Shown piece by piece: positions 35,179 to 44,126 of a DNA stretch of 64,000 nucleotides. How positions within the stretch are numbered: the stretch's first letter is position 1; each line of letters starts with the position of its first letter. The notes beneath the pieces are model-generated. The model saw only the letters and a list, made by a program, of their open reading frames with translations, ran no database searches and was not told where the DNA came from. Source of the DNA: Microcoleus sp. FACHB-61 (GTDB lineage Bacteria > Cyanobacteriota > Cyanobacteriia > Cyanobacteriales > Microcoleaceae); assembly GCA_014695295.1 (NCBI GenBank), contig JACJNY010000059.1, positions 1 through 64,000 on the forward strand, in the 5' to 3' direction. The translations under genes were made by a program, and so were the position numbers.

Positions 35179-36771
35179 ATGAACACCAACCCAGCGGATG
35201 ACCTCGCTAGCAAAATTTTAGAAAAAGAAAATAGCGACAGACAGGAAATCGCACTTTTATTAGATAATTATTTAGGAAAGGACGATCGTATTTTCGTACA
35301 AAAAACCCAGATGGGAAACAGCGAAGCATACATCGGTTCAGTCACCCTAGAATGGTTAGACTCTCGCGTCCGTTTCGCCTCGCAAATGCCGCTTTTCCGC
35401 CAAAAATTCGACCTCCAAACCAACAACATTGTCCGCGATGACGAAACCATTGACGAAATTATCCAGCGTCCCTTAGATTGGTCGCGCCAAGCAGCCCTCA
35501 CTCAATATTTAGCAGCCCGAAAATCGCACAAATTCCCCGCAGTTTTAGTAGTCGTCAGTCCCCCGTGGGTAGACAATCCTCTAGCCGAGGAATGGGATAA
35601 AAATGGGGTAGCAACTAAATCGGCTGCTGAATTTACATCCTTTGATAAAAACGAAAACTTAGGGCTTTTGGATGTCTCTCAAAAAGTCTCCATTTTTGCC
35701 TTAGACGGCCAGCATCGGCTGATGGGAGTTCAAGGTTTAATGAGTTTAATTAAAACCGGAATCCTGCAAAGATACAACAAAAATAAAAAACCTGTCGGCG
35801 CTGCAATTACTCTGGAAGATTTAGCAGAAGAGTATCAAATCGACCCCGAAACAGTGTATAAATTAGCTCACGAAAAAATCGGGATTGAGTTTATCCCGGC
35901 GGCGGTTGCGGGGGAAACGCGACAGCAAGCACAACGGCGCGTGCGATCGATCTTTGTGCACGTTAACCTAATGGCCGTAACGCTGAGTCAGGGCCAGCTA
36001 GCATTATTGAACGAGGACAACGGATTTGCGATCGCGGCCCGAAAAATTGCCGTCACCCATCCCTTATTAAAAGAGCAAGAAGACAGAAACCCCCGCGTCA
36101 ATTGGGACAGCGCCACAGTCGCAGCAAAATCAACTGTCTTAACCACATTGCAAGCGCTGCAAGATATGTCCGAACGGTATTTAGAATACAAATTCCCTCA
36201 TTGGAAGCCGGAACGAAAAGGTTTAATTCCCATGCGTCCCGAAGATGAAGAACTAAAAGAGGGAATTGAAGAGTTTAAAAAATTGTTCGATCATTTAGCA
36301 ACTTTACCCAGCTATCAAAGAATTGAAAGCGGCGAAGAAACGGCTGAATTGCGCCGATTTAGTTTTGAAAAGCCAGGGGGCGAGGGAAATATTTTGTTCC
36401 GTCCAGTCGGTCAAATTGCTTTAGCTAATGCTTTGGGAATTCTAGTATTTAGGAAGAAACTTTCCCTGAAATCTATTTTCGACAAACTCCGCAGGTACGA
36501 TGTGGATGAAGGATTTAGCCACATGGACAATCCTGAGTCTGCGTGGTACGGGATTTTGTACGATCCGAACAAAAAGCGAGTGCTAGTTTCTGGAAAGGAT
36601 TTAGCAACGAAGTTAATTGTATATTTGGTGGGGGGAATTCAGGACGATATGGATCGAGCTCATTTGCGGCAAGCGGTAGCGGAAGCGAGGACTTTTGAGG
36701 ATAAAGCTATTAGTTTTAACGGCCGATTTGTGCAGCCGCAGGAGGTAGGATTGCCGCCAGTGCTTAGCTAA
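35179..36771 (+). CDS. DGQHR-domain protein (second DndB-like gene)
   Basis: A 530-residue protein with the signature FALDGQHRLMGVQGLM in its middle, longer than DndB. Later blocks include RSIFVHVNLMAVTLSQGQLA, NEDNGFAIAARKIAVTHPLL and RPVGQIALANALGILVF. DGQHR proteins form a family with DndB and are associated with DNA-modification and defence loci. It is transcribed divergently from dndB across a 517-bp region holding the 36-bp array and the inverted-repeat element. It may be a regulator or a sensor of modified DNA. No catalytic role is assigned. Confidence 0.85.
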   Translation: MNTNPADDLASKILEKENSDRQEIALLLDNYLGKDDRIFVQKTQMGNSEAYIGSVTLEWLDSRVRFASQMPLFRQKFDLQTNNIVRDDETIDEIIQRPLDWSRQAALTQYLAARKSHKFPAVLVVVSPPWVDNPLAEEWDKNGVATKSAAEFTSFDKNENLGLLDVSQKVSIFALDGQHRLMGVQGLMSLIKTGILQRYNKNKKPVGAAITLEDLAEEYQIDPETVYKLAHEKIGIEFIPAAVAGETRQQAQRRVRSIFVHVNLMAVTLSQGQLALLNEDNGFAIAARKIAVTHPLLKEQEDRNPRVNWDSATVAAKSTVLTTLQALQDMSERYLEYKFPHWKPERKGLIPMRPEDEELKEGIEEFKKLFDHLATLPSYQRIESGEETAELRRFSFEKPGGEGNILFRPVGQIALANALGILVFRKKLSLKSIFDKLRRYDVDEGFSHMDNPESAWYGILYDPNKKRVLVSGKDLATKLIVYLVGGIQDDMDRAHLRQAVAEARTFEDKAISFNGRFVQPQEVGLPPVLS

Positions 36772-36868
36772 GTTTTTATTGGGCAAAGTCCACAGCGACG
36801 AAGACTGATAAAGCAGGAAGCAAATGGGTTTTGTATAATTGAATCTGCACCTTACCTAGAACCAGATT

Positions 36869-37120
36869 ATGACCATCGCTGAACAGATTTACGCAATCGT
36901 CAAAACCCTTCCCCAAGACCAAGCCAGCGAAATTCTCACTTTCGCTGAATTCGTTTGTGCCAAGCACCTGAGCGCAAACCAACCAACAGACACCGTAGAC
37001 TCTGCGATTCCTTGGACTGAACTTGTTTTTTCCCTTGCTGGAACTTGGGCAAAAGATTTTCCATCCCTGGAAGATATTCGTGCTGAATCCGGACAAGACA
37101 TCCTGCGGGAGAGTCTGTAA
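36869..37120 (+). CDS. VapB-type antitoxin (DUF2281-like)
   Basis: An 83-residue protein starting MTIAEQIYAIVKTLPQDQAS with EILTFAEFVCAKHL, typical of DUF2281 small antitoxins. The stop codon is immediately followed by the ATG of the PIN-domain gene, the classic layout of a type II toxin-antitoxin pair in which the antitoxin blocks the RNase and autoregulates the operon. It lies inside the Dnd island, which it may help to stabilise. Confidence 0.85.
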   Translation: MTIAEQIYAIVKTLPQDQASEILTFAEFVCAKHLSANQPTDTVDSAIPWTELVFSLAGTWAKDFPSLEDIRAESGQDILRESL

Positions 37121-37513
37121 ATGTACGTTTTGGATACCAACACTTTGATCTACTATTTCAAAGGTCAAGGACAAGTTGCTCAAAACCTTGCTAATGTTTC
37201 TCCCCAGGAAATAGTCGTTTCTACGATCGTCCTTTTTGAGTTGCAAGTTGGCATTGCTAAATCCAATTCGCCGGCAAAGCGCACCCAACAACTTCAGCAA
37301 TTTTTGAGCAGAGTTAACGTTATTCCTTTCGATCGCGATGCTGCTCTTGCGGCTGCTACAATTCGCGCCCAGTTGGAGGAACAAGGTACTCCCATCGGCC
37401 CGATCGATGTTTTGATTGCAGGGACAGCCGTAGCCCTCCAAGCGACTCTCGTCACCCACAATGTCAACGAATTTTCTAGAGTTTCGGAACTCGCAATCGC
37501 AGACTGGTATTGA
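37121..37513 (+). CDS. vapC: VapC-type PIN-domain ribonuclease toxin
   Basis: A 130-residue PIN-domain protein with the acidic site residues in MYVLDTNTLIYYF, STIVLFELQVGI and PIGPIDVLIAGTA, and the family ending LVTHNVNEFSRV. All PIN acidic residues are present, so it should be active. VapC toxins cut tRNA or rRNA. The gene starts directly after the antitoxin stop. Confidence 0.92.
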   Translation: MYVLDTNTLIYYFKGQGQVAQNLANVSPQEIVVSTIVLFELQVGIAKSNSPAKRTQQLQQFLSRVNVIPFDRDAALAAATIRAQLEEQGTPIGPIDVLIAGTAVALQATLVTHNVNEFSRVSELAIADWY

Positions 37514-37525
37514 CTAAAAAACTTC

Positions 37526-38584
37526 TCACAATCTGGCTTCCTTTAACAAAATAAGTTCGGCTGCTACAGGCAAATGATCGGACTCTGTTGCCTCCAAAAC
37601 CGAACTAGATTTAGCACCCCAATGCTTTGAATACCAAATATAATCAATCCGGAAAACCGGATAATTTAATCTCCAATTCGACCTTTTTACCAAGAATTTA
37701 AGTTCCCAACCGCGAGGCCAGGTAAAACCAAACCCAAATCCAGATTTTCGGAAAGAATCTTGCATGACTTTCTGCACCCTGTCATAGTCTTGAGTTTCGT
37801 CTGTCATATTAAAATCGCCCGCGACAATTACTGGCCGAGTTTCTCGCTCAACTCGCTGCACTAAGTCTTGAATTTCCGGCGATCGTTTGTCATATTTGTA
37901 AACTGGAATTTTGAGAAAACGCCATTTTTTAGATATTTTCAACCACGGCCCGGTAGCTTGCATATTATAAATCACTACTTCTTGTTCGTTAAATTTAATA
38001 ATTGCCCGTTGCTGCGTTTCTGGATGGCCGGCTAAGTGCAGTATTTCGCTCGATACAATCGGATATTTACTGAGAATTCCTACAGGGGGAGTGCCAATTT
38101 GATAGGGGTAGTCTGCTTTTAACCAGGTGAAAGCTCTTTCGGTATGTTTCCTAACGATTTCTTGTAAAAAGATAATATCGGGTTTTTGCTGGTCAATCAG
38201 CTTAAATAAAGTAGGTGACTGAGTTTTATGCCAACTGAGGTTATGGGATAAAATTTTGATTCTGGGCTGCGAATCTGTGATTTTGATGGGGGTGGGAGAA
38301 AAGTATTTGACGTGCAGCCAACTTATTAGAAGAATGCAGGCGATCGCCGAAATAATAGTGAACCATTTTTTTTTGATAATTGACAAGCCGATGATAGGAA
38401 GCAGGAAAGTTGGGAAAAAAATTAATGGTATAAAAGTGCTAATTAAGGCAATAATCCACAGTCGATCCCAAAAAAATAATTTGAGAATGAAATAGCAGAT
38501 AATGAATGCTGAGTAACTGTAAGCGAGAAATTTTGCAGCTTGCTTTAAGCCTCTCTGGATTATATCTTTTGGTATGTGCTTCAT
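37526..38584 (-). CDS. Membrane-anchored EEP-family hydrolase
   Basis: A 352-residue protein with three N-terminal membrane helices (about residues 20-38, 43-68, 74-92) and an endonuclease/exonuclease/phosphatase domain. EEP motifs are KILSHNLSWH, IIFLQEIVRKH, VIVAGDFNMTDE, RIDYIWYS and the catalytic SDHLPVAAEL. The domain may cleave DNA, RNA or a phospho-ester substrate. Only 10 bp separate it from the Dnd-associated protein 4 gene, so it is probably co-transcribed with the Dnd-linked genes. A role in the system is inferred from position. Confidence 0.85.
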   Translation of the reverse strand: MKHIPKDIIQRGLKQAAKFLAYSYSAFIICYFILKLFFWDRLWIIALISTFIPLIFFPTFLLPIIGLSIIKKKWFTIISAIACILLISWLHVKYFSPTPIKITDSQPRIKILSHNLSWHKTQSPTLFKLIDQQKPDIIFLQEIVRKHTERAFTWLKADYPYQIGTPPVGILSKYPIVSSEILHLAGHPETQQRAIIKFNEQEVVIYNMQATGPWLKISKKWRFLKIPVYKYDKRSPEIQDLVQRVERETRPVIVAGDFNMTDETQDYDRVQKVMQDSFRKSGFGFGFTWPRGWELKFLVKRSNWRLNYPVFRIDYIWYSKHWGAKSSSVLEATESDHLPVAAELILLKEARL

Positions 38585-38594
38585 CGGGAACCTA

Positions 38595-39071
38595 TTAAAA
38601 TAAGAACTTGCTTAAATCGAATTCTTCATTTGACCGATGTTGATTGTCTCTTTCAGAAATCAAAACCAACAACAGGCGATCGGTATAATCGGCCGCACCC
38701 CGCAACTCTTCGCGCAAAATTTCCAGTCCACCATTAGCATATTCTTCAAAAATTTGCAAGCGTTCTGCTTCCAATTGTTCGTCGAGATGGGAGAGAATTT
38801 GAGGATTTTTGGTTTCGGCGATCGCAATTAATTTAATCGCCATATCGTAACCCCTGGATACAAAAATATCAACATCGATCGCACCCGGTTCTCGTTTAGA
38901 AATTTCCCCCAAAGGCGATCGTTTTTTCCGCTGCTTTCCCAAGGATGCGGCGAAAGCGATGACATCGGCGTAAGTCTGGAAAGGGCCTGTGTTGTTATCC
39001 GATAAAGTTAATGATTTGACTAACTCCGCTTTATCTTTAGCAATTCTAATTTTGTTAGCAGCCATTGCCAT
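38595..39071 (-). CDS. DNA phosphorothioation-associated protein 4
   Basis: A 158-residue protein that I recognise as the small Dnd-associated protein 4 family: KAELVKSLTLSDNNTGPFQT, YADVIAFAASLGKQRKKR, EEYANGGLEILREELRGA, and the C-terminus EEFDLSKFLF. Its biochemical role is unknown; it occurs in Dnd loci, often near the Dnd-associated helicase. Two in-line ATG codons lie at the start. It sits between the MazG-like gene and the EEP gene, all on one strand. Confidence 0.88.
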   Translation of the reverse strand: MAMAANKIRIAKDKAELVKSLTLSDNNTGPFQTYADVIAFAASLGKQRKKRSPLGEISKREPGAIDVDIFVSRGYDMAIKLIAIAETKNPQILSHLDEQLEAERLQIFEEYANGGLEILREELRGAADYTDRLLLVLISERDNQHRSNEEFDLSKFLF

Positions 39072-39115
39072 AATATCTAGTTTCTAACTATAATACATCT
39101 CGCAAATATCCAACA

Positions 39116-39166
39116 GTCCGCGCAGGCGGACTTCCTTTGTGTAGCGCCCGGTTTCAACCGGGCGCA
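39116..39166. repeat. Two adjacent hairpins (GCGGACT and GCGCCCGGTT types)
   Basis: AGTCCGC/GCGGACT (39116-39133) is followed by GCGCCCGGTT, TC, AACCGGGCGC (39145-39166). They occupy the gap between the MazG-like gene and protein 4 and resemble dispersed palindromes rather than a terminator, since no U-run follows. Confidence 0.7.
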
Positions 39167-39168
39167 CT

Positions 39169-39489
39169 TCACAATGTCCGCAACAACATAATTTTTTTTG
39201 CAAAACCTCCTCTTGCTTCCCGCCGCTTCATTTGTTCCGCCAAAAGTCGATCGCCCGAAATGCCAAAACTCGCCATCACCGCATCTATTACCTCATACAA
39301 ATCCGCCAATTCCGTCACCAAATCTTGCTCGTGGGCCTCTGCCGCTTCCCCCGCTTCTTCAATCAATTTCTGCCGCAAAGCTTGACGGTATTCTGCCTCC
39401 GACAAAATCACAAACTCGCATTCATTCCCGCTTTGGCGAATAATTTCAGGAATGCGATCGCGCACCAACTTATGATACTCTTTTTTCAC
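39169..39489 (-). CDS. MazG-like nucleoside phosphate pyrophosphohydrolase
   Basis: A 106-residue protein of the all-alpha NTP pyrophosphohydrolase superfamily, starting KEYHKLVRDRIPEII and carrying the metal-binding helices KLIEEAGEAAEAHEQ and ELADLYEVIDAVM. Databases often call such proteins phosphoribosyl-ATP pyrophosphohydrolase, but the LVRDRIPEII start marks the short MazG-like group. It follows Uma2 by 12 bp in the Dnd-linked run. Removal of a nucleotide pool component during infection is one possible role. Confidence 0.85.
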   Translation of the reverse strand: MKKEYHKLVRDRIPEIIRQSGNECEFVILSEAEYRQALRQKLIEEAGEAAEAHEQDLVTELADLYEVIDAVMASFGISGDRLLAEQMKRREARGGFAKKIMLLRTL

Positions 39490-39501
39490 GTCAAACTCCC
39501 T

Positions 39502-40158
39502 TCAACCTTGACTAAAAGTTTGAATCAACCAGCGATTAATTTCCCCATCATCTTGCGTTTGACTCCGATTCAAAGCTTCCTCAACTAACGCAATTTCTAG
39601 CCCCGGTAAAACCCGCGACTCTTGAATTCTCCCGCTACCTCCGCCATTAATCGCAAACGCAAAAACCTCCCGCGTGTTTGCACGTTCAACCCAATATTCA
39701 CTAATTCCTGCGTCTTCGTAAAGCAACCGCTTGCCGCCTAAATCATCATTAAAAGAAGACGCCCCAATTTCCACTATCAAATTAGGCGGATCGTATTGAT
39801 TTAAATCAACAGCAGAATTGCTATCATCAGGAGGCACTCTTAAATCTGAACCAATGTAGTAAGCTAAATCAGGTTGAAACTCGCCGATACCTGCTTTGCG
39901 AAAACTGGTGTTAGTAAACTGAACTACTCGGATATTTCTCAATGTTGCAAACAGAATAACTACACAGGCCATAATTGAATTTTGACGCCCGTGCAATGGC
40001 CCTACTGGTGACATTTCTACCCTCATGTGTTTTTGATAATAATAAAACTTGCCCTTTTCCCAAGCTGAATCCTCAGCAAAATTTAGAAACTCTTCCCACG
40101 TCGCCTTCACCCAAATATCCGTTTCCAAAACCTGCGTAATTGCCGAATTAGAAGTCAT
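39502..40158 (-). CDS. Uma2-family PD-(D/E)XK nuclease
   Basis: A 218-residue Uma2 protein: the N-terminal ATWEEFLNFAED, the acidic EFQPDLAYYIGS, LIVEIGASSFNDDLGGKRLL and ISEYWVERANTREVFAF. The EIGASSFNDD motif is intact, unlike the Uma2 protein at 4319-4912. Its start overlaps the end of the SMC-like gene by 11 bp, so they are co-translated. Function is not settled. Confidence 0.9.
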   Translation of the reverse strand: MTSNSAITQVLETDIWVKATWEEFLNFAEDSAWEKGKFYYYQKHMRVEMSPVGPLHGRQNSIMACVVILFATLRNIRVVQFTNTSFRKAGIGEFQPDLAYYIGSDLRVPPDDSNSAVDLNQYDPPNLIVEIGASSFNDDLGGKRLLYEDAGISEYWVERANTREVFAFAINGGGSGRIQESRVLPGLEIALVEEALNRSQTQDDGEINRWLIQTFSQG

Positions 40159-42214
40159 AATCCACCTCTACAATTTCTGTATATTCAAATTCATTCGGAC
40201 TGCGCCTAACTAAAGGATAGCGCGTCCCGCCGAGTTCGATCGCATCTTCTTCGCAATCAGCTTTCGGAGAATTGTACACCAGCACGTATTCCCTGCCGGT
40301 GCAGCTTTCCATCTCTTGAGCAACTTCTCCGCGCCACTGAGTTTTAGTTACCAAAACTACCAATTGATTCGCCAACTTCGGCAGCTTATTCGCGATTTGC
40401 TTGCGATAAATCTCGTCCAAACTCCCAAAGGGAGAATCCATCACAATTGGAAACGTACTGCTATCCGGGCCCATCAAAGTATTCTTTTGACTCCACTCCC
40501 GCACACCCTCAATAATTCCGCCGATAAACGATAAACTGAGAATTTGATTTTCTCCTGTAGAAGCGGCAACCAAAGATTCTTTACCCGACGTATTTTCTAC
40601 TAGCGTCAGTTCGTATTTATCGCTCAACTTGGGGATGTAAGGAGTAAAAGAAATTTGACTGAAAATATCTTGCACCCGCTTTTCCAACTGAGAACAAAAC
40701 TGTTTCTCTAAGCGCGATCGCACTTCAGTTAGGCGATCGATCGCATCCTGAGCCGCAGCAATCCGGCGCTGGGCTAATATTTGCCTTTGCTCATTCAGTT
40801 GCTGCTTATCGATTTGCTTGTCCAAAGCCGCAACCTGCGCATTCAAACTCTCAATCTGCTGCTGGTTAGAGCCTGTTTCCCTGTGCAACTCGCCAATTTT
40901 TGCCTCAATTTCATCCAAGCGCTTTTGCAAGCGGCTGACATCGCCGTCAGGAAAATTTCGCAACTTGTTGTGAATATCGTCTAACTGCGTTTCCACCCGA
41001 GAAAGTTCGGTTCTGTCGCGGCTGATATTGCCTTGGTGTCGGTCAATTTCTTCCCAAAAATCAGCCACTTGCCTATCAATTTCATTTACCCGATCGCTAA
41101 TCCGAATAGTTGTTTCTTCCACATCGCCAACACCCGCCTTTTCCATCCAACCGCTAACCTGTTGGCGAGATTCAGAACCCTCCACCAATTCCGCACCGCA
41201 GATACACCGCTGCTGCGCTAATAACTCTTCCAAAAACGGTCGCTGAATCCCCGAAAGCAGCTCGCCTTTTTCCCGCAAACCCCCGACAATCACCTCAAAT
41301 TCAGCCGCCGCATCCGACAAAAAGACCGCGTAACCGCGCACAGAAATTGCTCGTTTTAAAGCATCTGTAGCCTGTACAATTTGTTGCTTAAATAAATTTT
41401 TCTGCATTTCCAATTCGTCTCGCAACTTTTGTAAATCCGCAGCACCACTAAGTTCCAACAAGTTACCATTAACTGCTTTCTTTAACTCCCCTTGGTTCGC
41501 CAATTCCCGCTCGATTTCTACTTGTCTGCTCGAAAGTTGCTCAGCTTCTTGTTCAATTTTCTGCTTGTCTTTTAAAAGTTTCTTCGTTTCAGCATTCCCA
41601 ATTATATTTAAATCTGTCTCTAGAGATTTTTTTGCTTCTACTAAATGCCGGATCGATCGATTCAAGACTTCCACCCCCAGCAACTCCTTAGTAGCTTCCG
41701 CAATTTCTGCCTTCTTGTCATAGCGGACAATTTGCTCGATTCGCTCCCCGTCAAAAAAGAAATATTTATGTAAACTTTCCGGCAAAATCCGCCCGATAAT
41801 ATCATCGGGATGCTGATCGGGCTTCAGCCAGAGACCGTTATCTTTTGCTACATTCAGAAACAATTCAGCCTTGCCATGTTCTACAGTATTTTCACTTTTA
41901 TAGGCACGACAGATGCGTTTTGCTTGGTAGCGCGTGCTGTCGTGTTCAAACACAATTTCAGCCCAACAACCTACGGCTTTTCCCATTTCCGCCTCAGCCA
42001 GAGCGCGCTTGTTTACTAATTGTTCTTCCGCCGCAAAAGCTGCGCTAAATTTTCCGTAAAGTACCCACGTAAAGGCATTCATTAATGCCGTTTTTCCAGC
42101 GCCATTATTCCCGTGAATTACTGTAATATTTTGCCCGCCCCAAGCTAGTTTAATCTCGGGACTTTTGCCGTAAAATTGACGAAAGTTGCAGAGAGTAATT
42201 GAGATTAACTTCAT
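40148..42214 (-). CDS. SMC-like ATPase, DndD-related (second copy)
   Basis: A 688-residue ATPase with the DndD/Rad50 layout: N-terminal LISITLCNFRQFYG, Walker A HGNNGAGKTALMNAF (about residues 34-48), YFFFDGERIEQIV, a long coiled coil (about 190-560) and Walker B FPIVMDSPFGSLDEIYR. In the middle of the coiled coil it carries one CxC motif (RCICGAELVE, about 334), as in a half zinc-hook, absent in the DndD at 27690-29687. It overlaps genes on both sides (4 and 11 bp). It is probably the motor of the restriction side; whether it belongs to DndD proper is undecided. Confidence 0.88.
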   Translation of the reverse strand: MKLISITLCNFRQFYGKSPEIKLAWGGQNITVIHGNNGAGKTALMNAFTWVLYGKFSAAFAAEEQLVNKRALAEAEMGKAVGCWAEIVFEHDSTRYQAKRICRAYKSENTVEHGKAELFLNVAKDNGLWLKPDQHPDDIIGRILPESLHKYFFFDGERIEQIVRYDKKAEIAEATKELLGVEVLNRSIRHLVEAKKSLETDLNIIGNAETKKLLKDKQKIEQEAEQLSSRQVEIERELANQGELKKAVNGNLLELSGAADLQKLRDELEMQKNLFKQQIVQATDALKRAISVRGYAVFLSDAAAEFEVIVGGLREKGELLSGIQRPFLEELLAQQRCICGAELVEGSESRQQVSGWMEKAGVGDVEETTIRISDRVNEIDRQVADFWEEIDRHQGNISRDRTELSRVETQLDDIHNKLRNFPDGDVSRLQKRLDEIEAKIGELHRETGSNQQQIESLNAQVAALDKQIDKQQLNEQRQILAQRRIAAAQDAIDRLTEVRSRLEKQFCSQLEKRVQDIFSQISFTPYIPKLSDKYELTLVENTSGKESLVAASTGENQILSLSFIGGIIEGVREWSQKNTLMGPDSSTFPIVMDSPFGSLDEIYRKQIANKLPKLANQLVVLVTKTQWRGEVAQEMESCTGREYVLVYNSPKADCEEDAIELGGTRYPLVRRSPNEFEYTEIVEVDYDF

Positions 42215-42528
42215 ACAATTGCTTCCTTAATAATTTTTAAAATGTCATCGTTAATGTGGCGGGGAGCTCTCATGTACAACTTATCTTTTTCAATTTCCAA
42301 TACCCGCTCAATAATTTGTCGGACTTCGGGCGGCGCGCTAGTAATAGGTTGCTGTACGTCGCTGAATTCCTGATGAGTTTGATAAGAAGAACGCTTTTCT
42401 GCTAAAATGCTTGTCGGTACGGCTGCGATCGCACTATCTTCATATCTAAATGCCAGAATCAGATTTTCATTCAGATTTTCAGTCATATTTTTTTGGCAAA
42501 TATTAAAATATACAGGGTCTAGGCTCAT
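42211..42528 (-). CDS. Small Dnd/modification-associated protein, unknown
   Basis: A 105-residue acidic protein with no recognised domain. The frame has two in-frame ATGs: MSLDPVYF and, 14 codons in, MTENLNENLILAF. C-terminal helices read VRQIIERVLEIEKDKLYMRA and INDDILKIIKEAIV. It overlaps the SMC-like gene by 4 bp. I recall small proteins of this sort annotated as DNA modification system-associated, but I cannot confirm the family. Confidence 0.7.
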   Translation of the reverse strand: MSLDPVYFNICQKNMTENLNENLILAFRYEDSAIAAVPTSILAEKRSSYQTHQEFSDVQQPITSAPPEVRQIIERVLEIEKDKLYMRAPRHINDDILKIIKEAIV

Positions 42529-42689
42529 GGGCGAGAAACCCGGTTTCTACGAGTTTTGCGAACAGTCACGAGAAATCTACAAAGAAACCTGGTTTCTGAA
42601 GTCTGGGTGCGATCGCGCACTAAACTAGCAACTAAAACTGCTATCAAATAATTCTATATTCTCAAACATAAACCGAACCTTAATAAATG

Positions 42690-44081
42690 TCAAATGTCTA
42701 ATAGCCCGTAACGTCTCTGAAGTTGCAACAATTTCACTCTAGCTTCCCCAGCATTGTCAGCTAAATCGGCAAATTCCAAGAACCGCTTCAACTCTTTTCG
42801 CAGCAAATTGCGCTCGACTTCTAAGGTTTCCCGGCCCAAATCAGGAGGCAAAACTATCATGTCAAATAAAGTTGCCCTTTCCTTCCCCGGATGCGGCCGC
42901 AAAATGCGTCCCCGGCGCTGAATGAACTGGCGCGGATTGCTGCTGCTTGCTAAAATTACAGCATTGCGAATTGCTGGAATATCAACGCCTTCATCCAAAC
43001 AGCGAATCGCGACTAAACCTTGCAATTCTCCACTCTCAAATTGTCGGCGCAATCGTTCTCTTTCTGCTAAAGGAGTTGCCGCAGTATAAGTGTTAACTCG
43101 ATAGCCTAATTCTGAACCCAATAACTTCGCGGTTTCTGTTAGTTGGCGGTTGTTATTTCGGCGCGCACCTCCTTCGATCGCACCGTCGCCGCAGTAAAAT
43201 AAAGTGTGGGCTGTATCGAGACGGTGAATCATTAATTCTCGCAAAGCTACTAATTTATTAGCCGCAGCTCCAATCAACCGGGCTCGCTGCATTAATAAAG
43301 TCGTTAAAGCATCGTTTTCTTCTACTTTTTCATCGCCCCAAAGCGCCCAGCCAATCTTTTGAGTTAAGCGGGAATACTTGCGGGTTTCGGCTTCTGTCAA
43401 TTCTACTAAAATTGGATAGTATAAATAATGTACTAATGCTTTTTGGCGGATGGCGTCGGCTAAGGTGAGTTCCGGCTGCAAAACTGGGCCGAAATAATCT
43501 AAAATAGCTTCGGTTCCTTGTTCGTCGAAATGCCTTTCTGGGGTGGCGGAAAGAGCGAGTCGCAGTCCAATATTGCGCGGCAAACTTTCTCCTAAACGGG
43601 GCGCGCCTAAGTTGTGAACTTCGTCTCCAATAATCAGGGTTTTTTCTGGAAAATAGCGCAGTTGCGATCGCAAACTATCTCCCATTAAGGTAGCGTTAGT
43701 AGTGATGATTGTGAGAAATAGCCGATCGCCCGATCGCACTTCATACAAACCCGCATCCAGCTTGTTTTGCCAACTGCGGGCGCTATCAAAAGCCAAAATA
43801 GGTTTTAAACAAAATTTCTCCGATTCGCGCGCCCACTGATTCACCAAGTGGCAGTAAGGGCAAATTACGAGGAGGACTTGCAAGTTAATTTTATTGTATA
43901 ATTCAGTGGCGATCGCCAGCGCAGTAATCGTCTTGCCGCTACCCGTCGCCATCTTCAGCGTACCGCGTCCCTGATTCGCAAACCAATTAGCAACCGCCGC
44001 CCGCTGATACTGCCGCAATTGCAGCGAAGGCGGCATTTTGGGAAACCCAAATTGCGAATTATTAGCCGTTGAGCGATTCAC
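42690..44081 (-). CDS. DNA phosphorothioation system restriction enzyme (SF2 helicase)
   Basis: A 463-residue SF2 helicase/ATPase matching the Dnd-associated restriction family. Motif I is KMATGSGKTITALAIA, motif II IIGDEVHNLGAP, motif III LRLALSATPERHFDEQG, and the C-terminal RecA lobe has AIRCLDEGVDIP and FIQRRGRILRPHPGKE. No nuclease domain is fused, so the nuclease must be a partner (the EEP hydrolase, Uma2 or HNH protein are candidates). It heads the co-directional run down to 37526. The gap to 42528 is 161 bp. Confidence 0.9.
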   Translation of the reverse strand: MNRSTANNSQFGFPKMPPSLQLRQYQRAAVANWFANQGRGTLKMATGSGKTITALAIATELYNKINLQVLLVICPYCHLVNQWARESEKFCLKPILAFDSARSWQNKLDAGLYEVRSGDRLFLTIITTNATLMGDSLRSQLRYFPEKTLIIGDEVHNLGAPRLGESLPRNIGLRLALSATPERHFDEQGTEAILDYFGPVLQPELTLADAIRQKALVHYLYYPILVELTEAETRKYSRLTQKIGWALWGDEKVEENDALTTLLMQRARLIGAAANKLVALRELMIHRLDTAHTLFYCGDGAIEGGARRNNNRQLTETAKLLGSELGYRVNTYTAATPLAERERLRRQFESGELQGLVAIRCLDEGVDIPAIRNAVILASSSNPRQFIQRRGRILRPHPGKERATLFDMIVLPPDLGRETLEVERNLLRKELKRFLEFADLADNAGEARVKLLQLQRRYGLLDI

Positions 44082-44126
44082 CTTTAAATGCCGTTAGATG
44101 CAAAATTCCCTATACTCAACTGTAAC

